Assembly: GCF_000426445.1 (NCBI RefSeq)
Contig: NZ_AUFJ01000012.1
Location: 186,001-250,000 of the forward strand
Direction of reading: 5' to 3'
Source of the DNA: Brevibacterium album DSM 18261
GTDB lineage: Bacteria; Actinomycetota; Actinomycetes; Actinomycetales; Brevibacteriaceae
DNA length: 64,000 nt
Shown: in pieces, positions 50,069-58,423 of the stretch
How positions within the stretch are numbered: position 1 is the stretch's first letter
How the letters are laid out: each line of letters begins with the position of its first letter
Translations under genes and position numbers: made by a program
Notes under the pieces: generated by a model
Told to the model about the DNA's origin: nothing
Database searches by the model: none
Seen by the model: only the letters and a program-made list of their open reading frames with translations

Positions 50069-50967
50069 TGCGCTGCCTCCCTGAGTGCGGTGCCCAGCCG
50101 GTGGGTGGACACGACGACTGCCATGACGATGAGTCCCGGCAGGACCGTGAGCCACCAGGCGGTGGCGACGAAGTTGCGGCCCTCGGCGATGATGAGCCCC
50201 CATTCCGGTGCGGGCGCCGGGGTGCCGTAGCCCAGGAAGCCCAGGGTGGAGATCTGCAGGATCGCGCTGCCGATCTGCAGGACCGCCAGTGCGAGCACGG
50301 CGCTCACCGCATTGGGCAGGACGTGGCGGAACAGGACGGACCAGTAGGTGCCGCCCGAGCCGTAGGCAGCCTGGACGTAGTCGGCCTGCATGATCGTGAC
50401 CGTCTGCGCCCGTGCGAGTCGGGCGAACTGCGCGATCGCGGCGATGCCCACCGCGATCGCGGCATTCACAGTGCCGAAGCCCAGGACGATGACGATCGTG
50501 AGGGTGAGCAGCAGGGCCGGGATGGACAGCAGCACGTCGACGATGCGCATGAGCACATCGCTCACCCAGCCGCCGCGGGAGCCGGCGATGAGCCCGATCG
50601 CCGACCCCACCACGAGGCCCACCGCCACCGCGATGAGGGCCGCGAGCAGGGAGCGCGAGGCGCCGTGGACCACACGCGAGTAGACGTCCCGGCCGATCTG
50701 ATCGGTGCCGAACCAGTGCTCGGCGCTGGGCGCGAGCAGCGAGGCCGTCTCACCGCCGTCGATGGGATTGTGCCCGGTGAAGAGGCCGGGGACCAGGGCC
50801 CAGAGGATCGTGACGCCCAGGACGACGGCCGCGATGAGCGTCGTGATGCGGGGCAGGCGGAGCCGCGTGCCCAGGCCTGCCGGGCGTGCACCTCCGTGGG
50901 CAGGGGTGCCCGAGGCCGGTGCCGCCGTCCCCGCGGACGGTGGGGTGTGTGCGGTGGATGCGCTCAT
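50065..50967 (-). CDS. Peptide/solute ABC transporter permease, DppC-type
   Basis: A 300-residue permease. A ~40-residue Ala/Pro-rich cytoplasmic tail is followed by six helices, and the motif FGTDQIGRDVYSR (about 88-100) is family-typical. The EAA loop reads QADYVQAAYGSGGTYWSVLF. Start ATG 50967 overlaps the DppB-type stop (ATGA). It forms the channel with the DppB-type protein. Confidence 0.88.
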   Translation of the reverse strand: MSASTAHTPPSAGTAAPASGTPAHGGARPAGLGTRLRLPRITTLIAAVVLGVTILWALVPGLFTGHNPIDGGETASLLAPSAEHWFGTDQIGRDVYSRVVHGASRSLLAALIAVAVGLVVGSAIGLIAGSRGGWVSDVLMRIVDVLLSIPALLLTLTIVIVLGFGTVNAAIAVGIAAIAQFARLARAQTVTIMQADYVQAAYGSGGTYWSVLFRHVLPNAVSAVLALAVLQIGSAILQISTLGFLGYGTPAPAPEWGLIIAEGRNFVATAWWLTVLPGLIVMAVVVSTHRLGTALREAAQ

Positions 50968-52064
50968 GCGCGGATCTCCTCTTCCTGATCGGCGCGGTCC
51001 GCTCCGGTGCGGGAGGGGCCTGTCCCGGACGCCTGTGCGCGGGCGCCGAGCCTGCGGCGGGCCGCCGCGCCCACCCGACCGCGGTGGCGCAGTCGCGGAT
51101 CGACCACGGGATAGAGCAGGTCGACGAGCAGGTTGACGAGCACGAAGCCCACCGTCGCGATGACGACCACTGCGAGGAGGACGGGGTTGTCCCGGTTGGC
51201 CACGGCCTGTGCCGTGAGTGCGCCGATCCCGGCTCGGCCGAACACCGTCTCCGTCACCACAGCGCCTGCGACGAGCTCGCCGAACAGCAGACCTGCGATC
51301 GTGAGCGCCGGGAGCATGGCGTTGCGGATGACCGAATGGACGAGCATCCACGCCTCACCCGCTCCCTTGGCCCGGGTGACGTGGACGAAGGGCTGTGCCC
51401 GCACCTCGGCGATGGCCCGGATGAGGATCTGCGCGAGCGGAGCCGACAGCGGGATCGCCAGGGTGAGAGTGGGCAGGATGAGGGACTCGAGCGGTCCCGG
51501 GCTCACCATCGTGACCCAGCCCAGCTGGAAGCTCAGCACCTGGATGATGACGATGCCCAGCCAGAAGACGGGCACGGAGATGAAGAGGCTCGGCGCGGAG
51601 TCGAAGGCGGAGGCGAGCCAGCGCGGCTTCCCGTAGGAGGCCAGCACCGCGACGGCCACCGCCAGCACCACGGCGGCGGCGAAGCCGGAGACCGCGAGCA
51701 GGGCCGTGGACGGCAGAGCGGAAGCGACGAGCGTGGAGACTGCGGCACCTGAGTTGACGGAGTAGCCGAGGTCGCCGGTGAGGAAGCCGGACAGCGACTG
51801 CCAGTACTGGACGTACCAGGGCGCATCGGCGCCGTAGGACTGGCGGATCGCCTCGACCTGCTCGCCGGAGAGCCCGAGCGCGGGATTGGCGTACCGGGCC
51901 AGCACCCCGTCGCCGGGCAGGATCATGAGCAGCATCGAGGCGGCGGTGTAGGCGAGGAACAGGACGAGCAGCGCCTGTCCGAGCCGGCCCGCGAGGTACA
52001 CGGCCATGGGCGGAATGCCGCCCCGCGCGGTGCGGGCAGGCGGTGGGTTCTGTGCGGATGTCAT
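50964..52064 (-). CDS. Peptide/solute ABC transporter permease, DppB-type
   Basis: A 366-residue permease with an N-terminal loop, six helices (YLAGRLGQALLVLFLAYTAA first) and the EAA loop AQPFVHVTRAKGAGEAWMLV. A basic, disordered tail of about 50 residues follows the last helix. Start ATG 52064, only 13 bases after the binding-protein stop; the ribosome site is weak (GAAAG), so translation may rely on the upstream gene. An internal ATG at residue 20 is an alternative. Confidence 0.87.
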   Translation of the reverse strand: MTSAQNPPPARTARGGIPPMAVYLAGRLGQALLVLFLAYTAASMLLMILPGDGVLARYANPALGLSGEQVEAIRQSYGADAPWYVQYWQSLSGFLTGDLGYSVNSGAAVSTLVASALPSTALLAVSGFAAAVVLAVAVAVLASYGKPRWLASAFDSAPSLFISVPVFWLGIVIIQVLSFQLGWVTMVSPGPLESLILPTLTLAIPLSAPLAQILIRAIAEVRAQPFVHVTRAKGAGEAWMLVHSVIRNAMLPALTIAGLLFGELVAGAVVTETVFGRAGIGALTAQAVANRDNPVLLAVVVIATVGFVLVNLLVDLLYPVVDPRLRHRGRVGAAARRRLGARAQASGTGPSRTGADRADQEEEIRA

Positions 52065-52077
52065 ATGAGGGCTTTCG

Positions 52078-53817
52078 TCAGTCTGCGAGCCAGACGGAGT
52101 AGAAGGCGGGACGGCCCACGGGCTCGGTGGAGAAGTCCCGGACGCGGCGGCGGAAGCCGAACACCTGCGGCTCCTCGAACAGCGGGACGACCAGTGCCTG
52201 GTCGATGAAGTGCTCCTGGAGCTCGGCGGCCGCGGCGGCCCGGTCCTCGGCGGAGGCGGAGCCGGTGATGCGGTCGAGGATCTCCTGGGTGCGCTCGTCG
52301 CCCCACTCGCCGGTCTCCTCGTCGTGGTTGAGGAACGCATCGCGGTTGGCGACCGACCACTGGCTGGCGAGGACGTCGTAGTCGGCGCGGGCGACCATCG
52401 AGTGGTAGACCTGCACGCGGTCGAGCTCGAGGCTGTCGATCGTCTGCTGTGCGTAGTCGCCCTCGTTGATGGTGAGGTGCACGCCCACGCGGGCGAAGTC
52501 CTCCTGCACCAGACTCATCACCTCACGGGAGCGGGGCTGCGGATGGGCGATGTTGACGCGGAGGGTGAGCGGTTCGCCGTCTCGCGTGCGGTGCCCGGAC
52601 TCGGTGCGCTCGGTCCAGCCGGCCTCGTCGAGGAGCGCATTCGCCCGGTCCGGATCGAAGGCCCAGGCCCGAGGCGCTGCGACGTAGCCGGCCGCGCCCT
52701 GGGCGAGGACGCCGGTGGCCTTGGGGTAGTTGTCCGTGAAGAGCTTGGCGACGATGCGGTCGCGGTCGATGGCGTGCGTGAGCGCTCGGCGCACCGTGAC
52801 GTCCGCCAGCAGCGGGTGCCGGGAGCGGAAGCTCAGGCCGTTGTTGATGCCGTTGGTGGGCTGGGCGTAGAGCCGCAGCCCCTTCTCCTCCACGCGTGCC
52901 TCGTCCGGGGCCTCGACTCCGCGCACCCCGTCCGCCTGGCCGGAGACCAGCGCGCCGATCCGCACCGAGTACTCGCCGTTGACGAGGTAGTCGATGCCGT
53001 CGAGGAAGGCCCTGCCCTGGTGCTCGAGGTGCGGCGGGGCCCAGTCGTAGTCCTCGCGGACCCGGACGGACAGGCGGGTGCCCACCTCCTCCTCGGCGAC
53101 GGTGAAGGGGCCCGAGGTGACGATGCGGGTGGCGCTGCCGGGCCCGAACCCCTCCGCGTCGAGCTCCAGCGTGCTGTTCGCGACGAGCCCGGCGTTCATC
53201 GTCGCGGTGGCCTGCGGGAAGCCCGGGGCAGGTGCGTCGAAGCGGAAGACGACGGTGCGCTCGTCGAGGACCTCGGAGCCGGCGTAGTTGGTGATCTGCT
53301 CCGAGACGGGCAGCGCGCGGGCGTTGTCGCCGCGGCCGTAGAGGTCGAAGTTCCGCGCCACGTTCTCCGCGTCGAGCGGGGTGCCGTCCGAGTGCGTGAC
53401 TCCCGTCCGGAGCCGGAAGGTGAACTCCGTCGCGTCCGCGTTCGCCTCCGGCAGCGCCTCTGCGATCCACGGGTGGAGCTCGAGGGTCTGCGGGTCCTGG
53501 AAGAGGAGGCGGTCGGTGATGTTGTTGACGATGCCGCCGTTGGGGTAGAAGCCCGCGGACGGCGGGTAGAGGGTCGTCCACGTCTGGGGCTCGAAGTACC
53601 GCAGCACCCCGCCGGGGGCGGGCCGGCCGCCGGACAGCGGGGCGGTGTCGTCCGGGGTGCAGGCGGCCAGGGCGAGCAGGGCGCCGAGGCTCAGCCCGCC
53701 GCCCAGCAGCGCACGCCGGGTGGGGAGGTGCGCTGCGGAGCGGGGCCGCTCTGCGGCGGCACCCGCGAGCGGGGCCTGACGCAGGAGTGCGTGCGGGGAA
53801 TGCGGGTGAGAGGGCAC
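52078..53817 (-). CDS. ABC transporter substrate-binding lipoprotein (SBP family 5)
   Basis: A 579-residue extracellular lipoprotein. The signal contains a twin-arginine-like pair, TRRALLGGGLSLGALLALAA, then the lipobox Cys, so Tat export is possible. Family motifs: TEFTFRLRTGVTHSDGTPLD (about 165-184), YLVNGEYSVRIGALVSGQAD and ALTHAIDRDRIVAKLFTDNY. The start GTG 53817 is the last candidate before the signal; the ribosome site is poor and a later start inside the n-region is possible. It is the first gene of the minus-strand operon with two permeases, fused ATPase and luciferase-like enzyme. Confidence 0.86.
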   Translation of the reverse strand: MPSHPHSPHALLRQAPLAGAAAERPRSAAHLPTRRALLGGGLSLGALLALAACTPDDTAPLSGGRPAPGGVLRYFEPQTWTTLYPPSAGFYPNGGIVNNITDRLLFQDPQTLELHPWIAEALPEANADATEFTFRLRTGVTHSDGTPLDAENVARNFDLYGRGDNARALPVSEQITNYAGSEVLDERTVVFRFDAPAPGFPQATATMNAGLVANSTLELDAEGFGPGSATRIVTSGPFTVAEEEVGTRLSVRVREDYDWAPPHLEHQGRAFLDGIDYLVNGEYSVRIGALVSGQADGVRGVEAPDEARVEEKGLRLYAQPTNGINNGLSFRSRHPLLADVTVRRALTHAIDRDRIVAKLFTDNYPKATGVLAQGAAGYVAAPRAWAFDPDRANALLDEAGWTERTESGHRTRDGEPLTLRVNIAHPQPRSREVMSLVQEDFARVGVHLTINEGDYAQQTIDSLELDRVQVYHSMVARADYDVLASQWSVANRDAFLNHDEETGEWGDERTQEILDRITGSASAEDRAAAAAELQEHFIDQALVVPLFEEPQVFGFRRRVRDFSTEPVGRPAFYSVWLAD

Positions 53818-54679
53818 GGAGGTGTCTTTTCGTCCTGAGGTGGGAGTGGGCGGGAGGATGCTGGAGGAACTGGGCGCTGCGGGCCGGGGGAGTCGACGCG
53901 GGCCGGGGGACCGGGCGCTGGGTGCTGCGGGCCGGGGCACCAGGGCGGCACAGCCCTGCTCACACCCGGCCTCTCCGGCTGCCCTCACCCGACCTGCCTG
54001 AGCCATGTCCGTGCACAGGAGGGACTGCACGCCCTGTACGCAGACGCAGCTTGCAGACGGGGGTGCCGCTGTGGCGCGGAGGAGGCCCGGAGACGAGGCT
54101 CAGTGCGCGGGCGGGACCGGTGCGAGATTCGCCGCGGAGCTGCGTCCGGCGCGGGGCGGGAGCAGCCTGGGGGCGAGGCGCAGATCAGGAGCCTTCAGCG
54201 CGGAGGCGGCCTCAACAGGAGGTGGAGGTGACGAGCATGAGGTCGATGTGCAGGCGGCGCCAGCACATCTTCCAGGCAGGGGTCATCGAAGTCGTCACGC
54301 CCCTGATTCAAGCCCGTAGCGGACACGGAGTCAACTCTGCTCCCGTGCTCCGGACCGCAGGCGACGGTGTGTGACGGGGCGTGACGGGGCTCCGGGGTGT
54401 GAGGGACGCAGGCGCGCGACGGTGTGGGGGACGCAGGCGCGGGACCGGGACACGGTGCCCCCTCGCTACGTGGTGCCCGCCCGCGACAGTGCACCTGCCC
54501 GTGACAGTGCGCCTGCCCGTGACAGGGCACCTGACCGCGACAGGCCGCGGAGCGCGGACGGCCTCCCCCGGCAGGGAAGCCTGAGAGTTCGCAAGGGCAT
54601 CTGTTGCGGCGGCGGGCGAGGAGGTAGCGTCGGAGTCAGCGCCCGCAGGGGCGGATCCGCCGATCATCGGGAGGACGTC
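53818..54679. other. 862-base gap without a supported gene
   Basis: This is the longest gene-free stretch. Open frames in it are frame-shifted, low in family character and rich in R/G/P, as expected by chance in G+C-rich DNA. It must contain the promoter of the minus-strand ABC operon near 53820-53900. An 18-base tandem repeat (54480-54544) is the only clear structure. Confidence 0.55.
54480..54544. repeat. 18-bp tandem repeat, about 3.6 copies
   Basis: Three consecutive 18-base units from 54480 to 54533 differ by one to three bases (CCCGTGACAGTGCGCCTG is the middle unit), then a partial fourth unit. It is in a gene-free region before the small acidic protein gene. Such arrays vary in copy number between strains. 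Confidence 0.55.
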
Positions 54680-54982
54680 ATGGCAGAGCAGGACGCACGC
54701 GAGAACAGGACGCACGCGGATACTCATCAGCGGACGACGGACGGCGGCCCCGTGCGGAGGCGCGGCGGCGAGGAGCCCAGCGGCAATGAGGCGCTCGATG
54801 CCGTGCACGAGACCGTCCGGGACGTCCTGGGCGATGCCGAGGTCGACTACACCGCAGAGGTGGGCGACACCCCCGTCGACGAGGAGCGGCTGCAGGAGCT
54901 CGCCGAAGAGCACGGCGACGTCATCACCCGGAACCCGGACGGGACGCACACCGTCACCGCGAAGACCCGCGACGGGGAGTGA
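54680..54982 (+). CDS. Small acidic hypothetical protein
   Basis: A 100-residue soluble, acidic protein I do not recognise. The first ~35 residues are polar and probably disordered. The rest (EALDAVHETVRDVLGDAEVD onward) may form one helix and a small alpha-beta fold ending VITRNPDGTHTVTAKTRDGE. ATG 54680 has a strong GGGAGG site, which together with balanced amino acid use supports a real gene. It converges with the FAH gene, with 91 bases between. Confidence 0.6.
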   Translation: MAEQDARENRTHADTHQRTTDGGPVRRRGGEEPSGNEALDAVHETVRDVLGDAEVDYTAEVGDTPVDEERLQELAEEHGDVITRNPDGTHTVTAKTRDGE

Positions 54983-55073
54983 GTCCTCGGGACCGGCCCG
55001 CACTCCTACAGCCACTGCCCAGTTCAGTCGCCGCCTCGGCTCGGCGACCGTCCCGGTTCGGTGACCACCCAGC

Positions 55074-55991
55074 TCAGTGACCGCTCGAGAGCGGGTGCCT
55101 CGGCAGCGCCGGGGCGATCGTCTGCCGGGTCGAGCCGAGGAGGTCGATCGAGGTCTCCACGACGTCCCCGGGCTGGAGGTAGCGGCTGAACTTCTCCGAG
55201 CCCGTCCGCTCGTGCTCGACGAGGCAGCCGCCGCCCACCGTGCCGGAGCCCAGCACCTCGCCGGCCGAGAGGGTCGTCCCGCGCGCGGCGTACGCGATGA
55301 CGTCCCCCACATTCCAGTTGATGGTGTTCCAGTTGCCGTCGGCGATCTGCTCACCGTTGACCCATGCCCGCATGGCGATGTCGTAGGAGAGGCCGGACTC
55401 GCGGCCGGCGAACTCGTCCGTCGTGACGAAGTAGGGCCCCAGCGTGGTCGCGGAGTCCTTGCCCTTGGCCGGACCCAGCCGCAGCTGCATCTCCTCGAAC
55501 TGGAGATCGCGAGCGCTCCAGTCGAGGAAGGTGGTGTAGCCGAGCACCGCCTCGCGCGCCTCCTCCGGGGTCAGGTTCGACACGGCCCGGCCGAGCACGG
55601 CGCACAGCTCGAGCTCGAAGTCGAAGGAGGTGCTTCCGGGCGGGATCCGGACATCGTCATGGGGGCCGATGACGGCGTTGCTGTTGGTGATGTAGTAGGC
55701 GGGGAACCGGGAGTGGAGGGGGTCGAGCTCCTGTCCGGGGCTGCAGTTGCGGATGTGCTCGTGGAAGCACATGCAGTCGCGCATGGCCGGCGGGCGGAGC
55801 GGGGACGCCAGATTCCTCTCCTCGAAGGGCCGTCCGGGCTCCTGGAGTGCGGCCTCGCCGAGCGCGAGGAGGTCCTCCCCGCGCTCGATGGCCTCGGTGA
55901 CGTCCGCGCAGCCCCGGATCGGGTGGAACAGCCCGTCCGCGACCAGGCCCAGCTCGCGGCCGTCTGCGACCCGCAGGCTCGCGAACCTCAT
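55074..55991 (-). CDS. Fumarylacetoacetate hydrolase-family protein
   Basis: A 305-residue FAH-fold enzyme, typically splitting C-C bonds of acylpyruvates or hydrating related acids with Mg2+. The metal-binding acids are in FDFELELCAVLG (about 130-141). GYTTFLDWSARDLQFEEMQL and KGKDSATTLGPYFVT follow, then GTVGGGCLVEH and PGDVVET, all family-typical. Start ATG 55991 overlaps the ketopantoate-reductase-like stop (ATGA). It is the last gene of the minus-strand unit with acyl-CoA ligase, TRAP binding protein and reductase, so it may act on an intermediate of that pathway. Confidence 0.88.
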   Translation of the reverse strand: MRFASLRVADGRELGLVADGLFHPIRGCADVTEAIERGEDLLALGEAALQEPGRPFEERNLASPLRPPAMRDCMCFHEHIRNCSPGQELDPLHSRFPAYYITNSNAVIGPHDDVRIPPGSTSFDFELELCAVLGRAVSNLTPEEAREAVLGYTTFLDWSARDLQFEEMQLRLGPAKGKDSATTLGPYFVTTDEFAGRESGLSYDIAMRAWVNGEQIADGNWNTINWNVGDVIAYAARGTTLSAGEVLGSGTVGGGCLVEHERTGSEKFSRYLQPGDVVETSIDLLGSTRQTIAPALPRHPLSSGH

Positions 55992-57070
55992 CGCAGGCCC
56001 CCTGCCGTCGCCTCGGCGGTGCCGGCCGCCTCGGCGGTGACGCGGCTCAGCAGCTCCTCGAACGCGGCCACCCCGTCCGCGAACGGCGGCACTGTCCGCT
56101 CCGCCTCTCCCCGCGAGATGAGGGAGTATGCGAGGCGGTTGAACGGCACTTCGACGCCGAAGCGCTCGGCGACCTCGATCACGCGCCCGTTGATGAAATC
56201 GCGTTCGCAGTCGATGCCCTTGCGCAGGTCCTGGAGCATGCTCGCCTCGGCGTGCCGGTGCTTCTCGATCGAATCGGTGAAGAAGGCGATCCTCTGCTCC
56301 GCGGACCACTCGCCGTCGAGCAGGAACGCCTCGATGGGCGCGGGGCCCAGGGGCTCGATCTCGATCCCGGCCGCCTGCCCCGCGCGGATCCCCTCGTCGA
56401 GGAGACGGACCGCCGCCCGCATGAGCGAGGGGGTGTCGATCACCTCGCCGAACGTGCAGCCGCACGCCGCGGAGAGCCCGCTGAACGTCGAGTTGATGAG
56501 CAGCTTCGACCACTTCATGCCGATGATGTTCTCCGTGAGCCCGCAGTGTCCCACGCTGGAGAGGATGTCTGCCGTCTCGCGGAGGCGGTCGGGGATGCTC
56601 CCGTCGAGCTCGCCGATGTCGAAGGAGTGCGCGAGCGTCTGCTCCCACGTGGTGGCGAGCTCGGACTCGCCCGGCCCGCGGTAGATCGCGGAGTAGCGCA
56701 CATTGCCGGCGAGGGTGCGCCCGTGCCCGACGATCTCCGCCACGTGCTGCTCCGGCGTCCCGTTCTGCAGGGTGCAGACGATGCCCTCGGGGCTCAGCCG
56801 GCCGAGGAACGGTTCGAGCGCCTGCTCCGTGTAGACCTGCTTGGTCAGCAGGATCACGAGGTCGTACTCGCCCGTCACCTCGGAAGGCAGCTTCGCGGTG
56901 ACCGGGATGAGCCGGTCGATGTGGCCCGTGATGCGCGCGCCCGTGCGATTCAGCTCCGCGACGTGTGCGGCGTTCGCGTCGATGAGCTCGACGTCGTAGC
57001 CGCGGTCCGCGATGAGCGCTCCGGCGATCGTGCCGAGGGATCCCGCCCCGACGACGGCGATTCTCTTCAT
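55988..57070 (-). CDS. Ketopantoate reductase (ApbA/PanE)-family protein
   Basis: A 360-residue NADPH-dependent reductase. The Rossmann motif is IAVVGAGSLGTIAGALIADR at residues 4-23. The family lysine lies in the KWSKLLINSTFSGLSA region near 190. It is about 50 residues longer than typical PanE, mostly in the C-terminal helical domain, so a different 2-oxo acid or 2-hydroxy acid is likely and pantothenate synthesis is not indicated by the context. ATG 57070 follows AGGAGG. It overlaps the FAH gene (ATGA) and lies 101 bases after the TRAP gene, across two hairpins. Confidence 0.85.
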   Translation of the reverse strand: MKRIAVVGAGSLGTIAGALIADRGYDVELIDANAAHVAELNRTGARITGHIDRLIPVTAKLPSEVTGEYDLVILLTKQVYTEQALEPFLGRLSPEGIVCTLQNGTPEQHVAEIVGHGRTLAGNVRYSAIYRGPGESELATTWEQTLAHSFDIGELDGSIPDRLRETADILSSVGHCGLTENIIGMKWSKLLINSTFSGLSAACGCTFGEVIDTPSLMRAAVRLLDEGIRAGQAAGIEIEPLGPAPIEAFLLDGEWSAEQRIAFFTDSIEKHRHAEASMLQDLRKGIDCERDFINGRVIEVAERFGVEVPFNRLAYSLISRGEAERTVPPFADGVAAFEELLSRVTAEAAGTAEATAGGLR

Positions 57071-57129
57071 GTCTGCAGCCTCCTGCGTGTCGTTGTGCGT
57101 GGGTGCGCGGGTGCACAGCCCCATCGGCT

Positions 57130-57168
57130 CCGTGCCGCCGGCACGGCGCCGCTGGGACCGCGCGGTCC
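57130..57168 (-). terminator. Two hairpins just after the TRAP binding-protein gene
   Basis: GGACCGCGCGGTCC (57155-57168) is a perfect palindrome three bases past the TRAP gene stop. CCGTGCCG-C-CGGCACGG (57130-57146) is a second stem just beyond. Hairpins after binding-protein genes usually protect that part of the mRNA and reduce expression of downstream genes, giving more binding protein than enzyme. Partial termination is also possible. Confidence 0.5.
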
Positions 57169-57171
57169 GGC

Positions 57172-58386
57172 TCAGTCGGCCGGCGTCAGCGCCTCTGCGG
57201 CGAACTCGTCCATGAAGCCGCCGACGAGGGTGTCCGGGTCGCTCACCGAGGTGATTCCCTCGAGGGTCGCCTCGGGGGTGTCGTAGCCCTCGGCGGGGAT
57301 GCCGGAGAGGTCCGAGAACAGTGTGCGCCATGTCTCGATGTGCGCGGTGTAGTCCTCGATGACGGCGTCCGGGTCCGCGACGCTCTCGGGTGCGCTCTCC
57401 GGGAGCTTCGCGAGCTCCTCGGCGCGGAAGTCCTCGAGCTCGGCGATGAGGTCGTTCGGCTGGGTGACGGCCACCTCGCCGCCGGGTGCGAGCACCCCTC
57501 CCTCGGCGTAGAGCTCCTGGTTCTCGGTGATGCCGGCCTTCATGTAACCGCGCAGGTATGCGGAGACGGCCTCGGTGCGCATGAACTCCTGCATCTCGGG
57601 GTCGAGCGATTCGAGCGCGTCCGTGTTCATGAGCACGGGGAGGACGGTGGGCGCGAAGGGGACCATCGCGACGTGCTTCGCGTTCTCGTAGAGGCCGAGG
57701 TCGACGGCGCCTGAGAGCGAGGTGAGCGAGCAGTCGATCGTGCCGCGGGAGAGGGCGTCGTAGGTCTCGCCCCACTCGATGGAGACCGGTGTCATGCCGA
57801 GCGCCTCGAGTTCGCGCGAGTGCGTGGGGCTGCCGGCCCGGACCTGCAGGCCCTCGGCGTCCTCGACCGACTCCACCGGCGTGTTGCACACCATGTAGAA
57901 GTAGTCGGGGATGAGGACGCCCAGCGGGGTGACGCCCATCTCCGCGTACTCCTCCGTGATCGCGGCGTCCCGGAACAGCTGGGTGTGGGCGGCCGTCCCG
58001 GCCATGGCGGTGGCGAACGGGGCGGGCCCGGCGAGCGCCGGGAGCGTGTCGGTCCACGTCGCCGTCGGCAGCTCGTTCGCGGAATAGGCGGCGGGGGAGT
58101 TCGCGAGCTCCGTGCGGCCGTCGCCCACGGCGTGGAGGAGCTCGGCGCCGCCGGCCAGCGCGCCGGTCCAGTAGTACTCCGCCTCGACCTCGCCGTCGTA
58201 CTCCTCCTCGATGGCGGCGACCATCGCCTTGGCCGCCTCCCCGAGAGCGGAGTCCTCGCCGACGACGTGGGCGAAGCCCAGGGTGAGCGTGCCGCCCTCG
58301 CCGCCGTCGCTGCCCACGCTGCTGGCACAGCCGGCGAGTGCGAGGGAGAGCGCGGCGGCGGCTGCGATCTGTGCGGAAATCTTCAT
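57172..58386 (-). CDS. TRAP-type (DctP-like) substrate-binding lipoprotein, orphan
   Basis: A 404-residue lipoprotein with signal ending LALAGC (Cys20). The TRAP pattern is clear: LTLGFAHVVGEDSALGEAAK, then YYWTGALAGGAELLHAVGDG, and GLQVRAGSPTHSRELEALGM, whose arginine usually binds the carboxylate of the ligand. No DctQM permease is near. It lies 37 bases after an acyl-CoA ligase and precedes a reductase and an FAH enzyme, so it may deliver a carboxylic acid for CoA activation. It is the second orphan TRAP binding protein of the window (see 24162-25508). Confidence 0.86.
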   Translation of the reverse strand: MKISAQIAAAAALSLALAGCASSVGSDGGEGGTLTLGFAHVVGEDSALGEAAKAMVAAIEEEYDGEVEAEYYWTGALAGGAELLHAVGDGRTELANSPAAYSANELPTATWTDTLPALAGPAPFATAMAGTAAHTQLFRDAAITEEYAEMGVTPLGVLIPDYFYMVCNTPVESVEDAEGLQVRAGSPTHSRELEALGMTPVSIEWGETYDALSRGTIDCSLTSLSGAVDLGLYENAKHVAMVPFAPTVLPVLMNTDALESLDPEMQEFMRTEAVSAYLRGYMKAGITENQELYAEGGVLAPGGEVAVTQPNDLIAELEDFRAEELAKLPESAPESVADPDAVIEDYTAHIETWRTLFSDLSGIPAEGYDTPEATLEGITSVSDPDTLVGGFMDEFAAEALTPAD

Positions 58387-58423
58387 CGATCTTCCTTCGT
58401 GTGAGGTGGTGCGGGGATGAGGG

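Noticed and set aside
53787-54374. Open frames in the gap upstream of the second ABC operon
   Set aside because: Low-complexity, no ribosome site, no family resemblance and overlapping in several frames.
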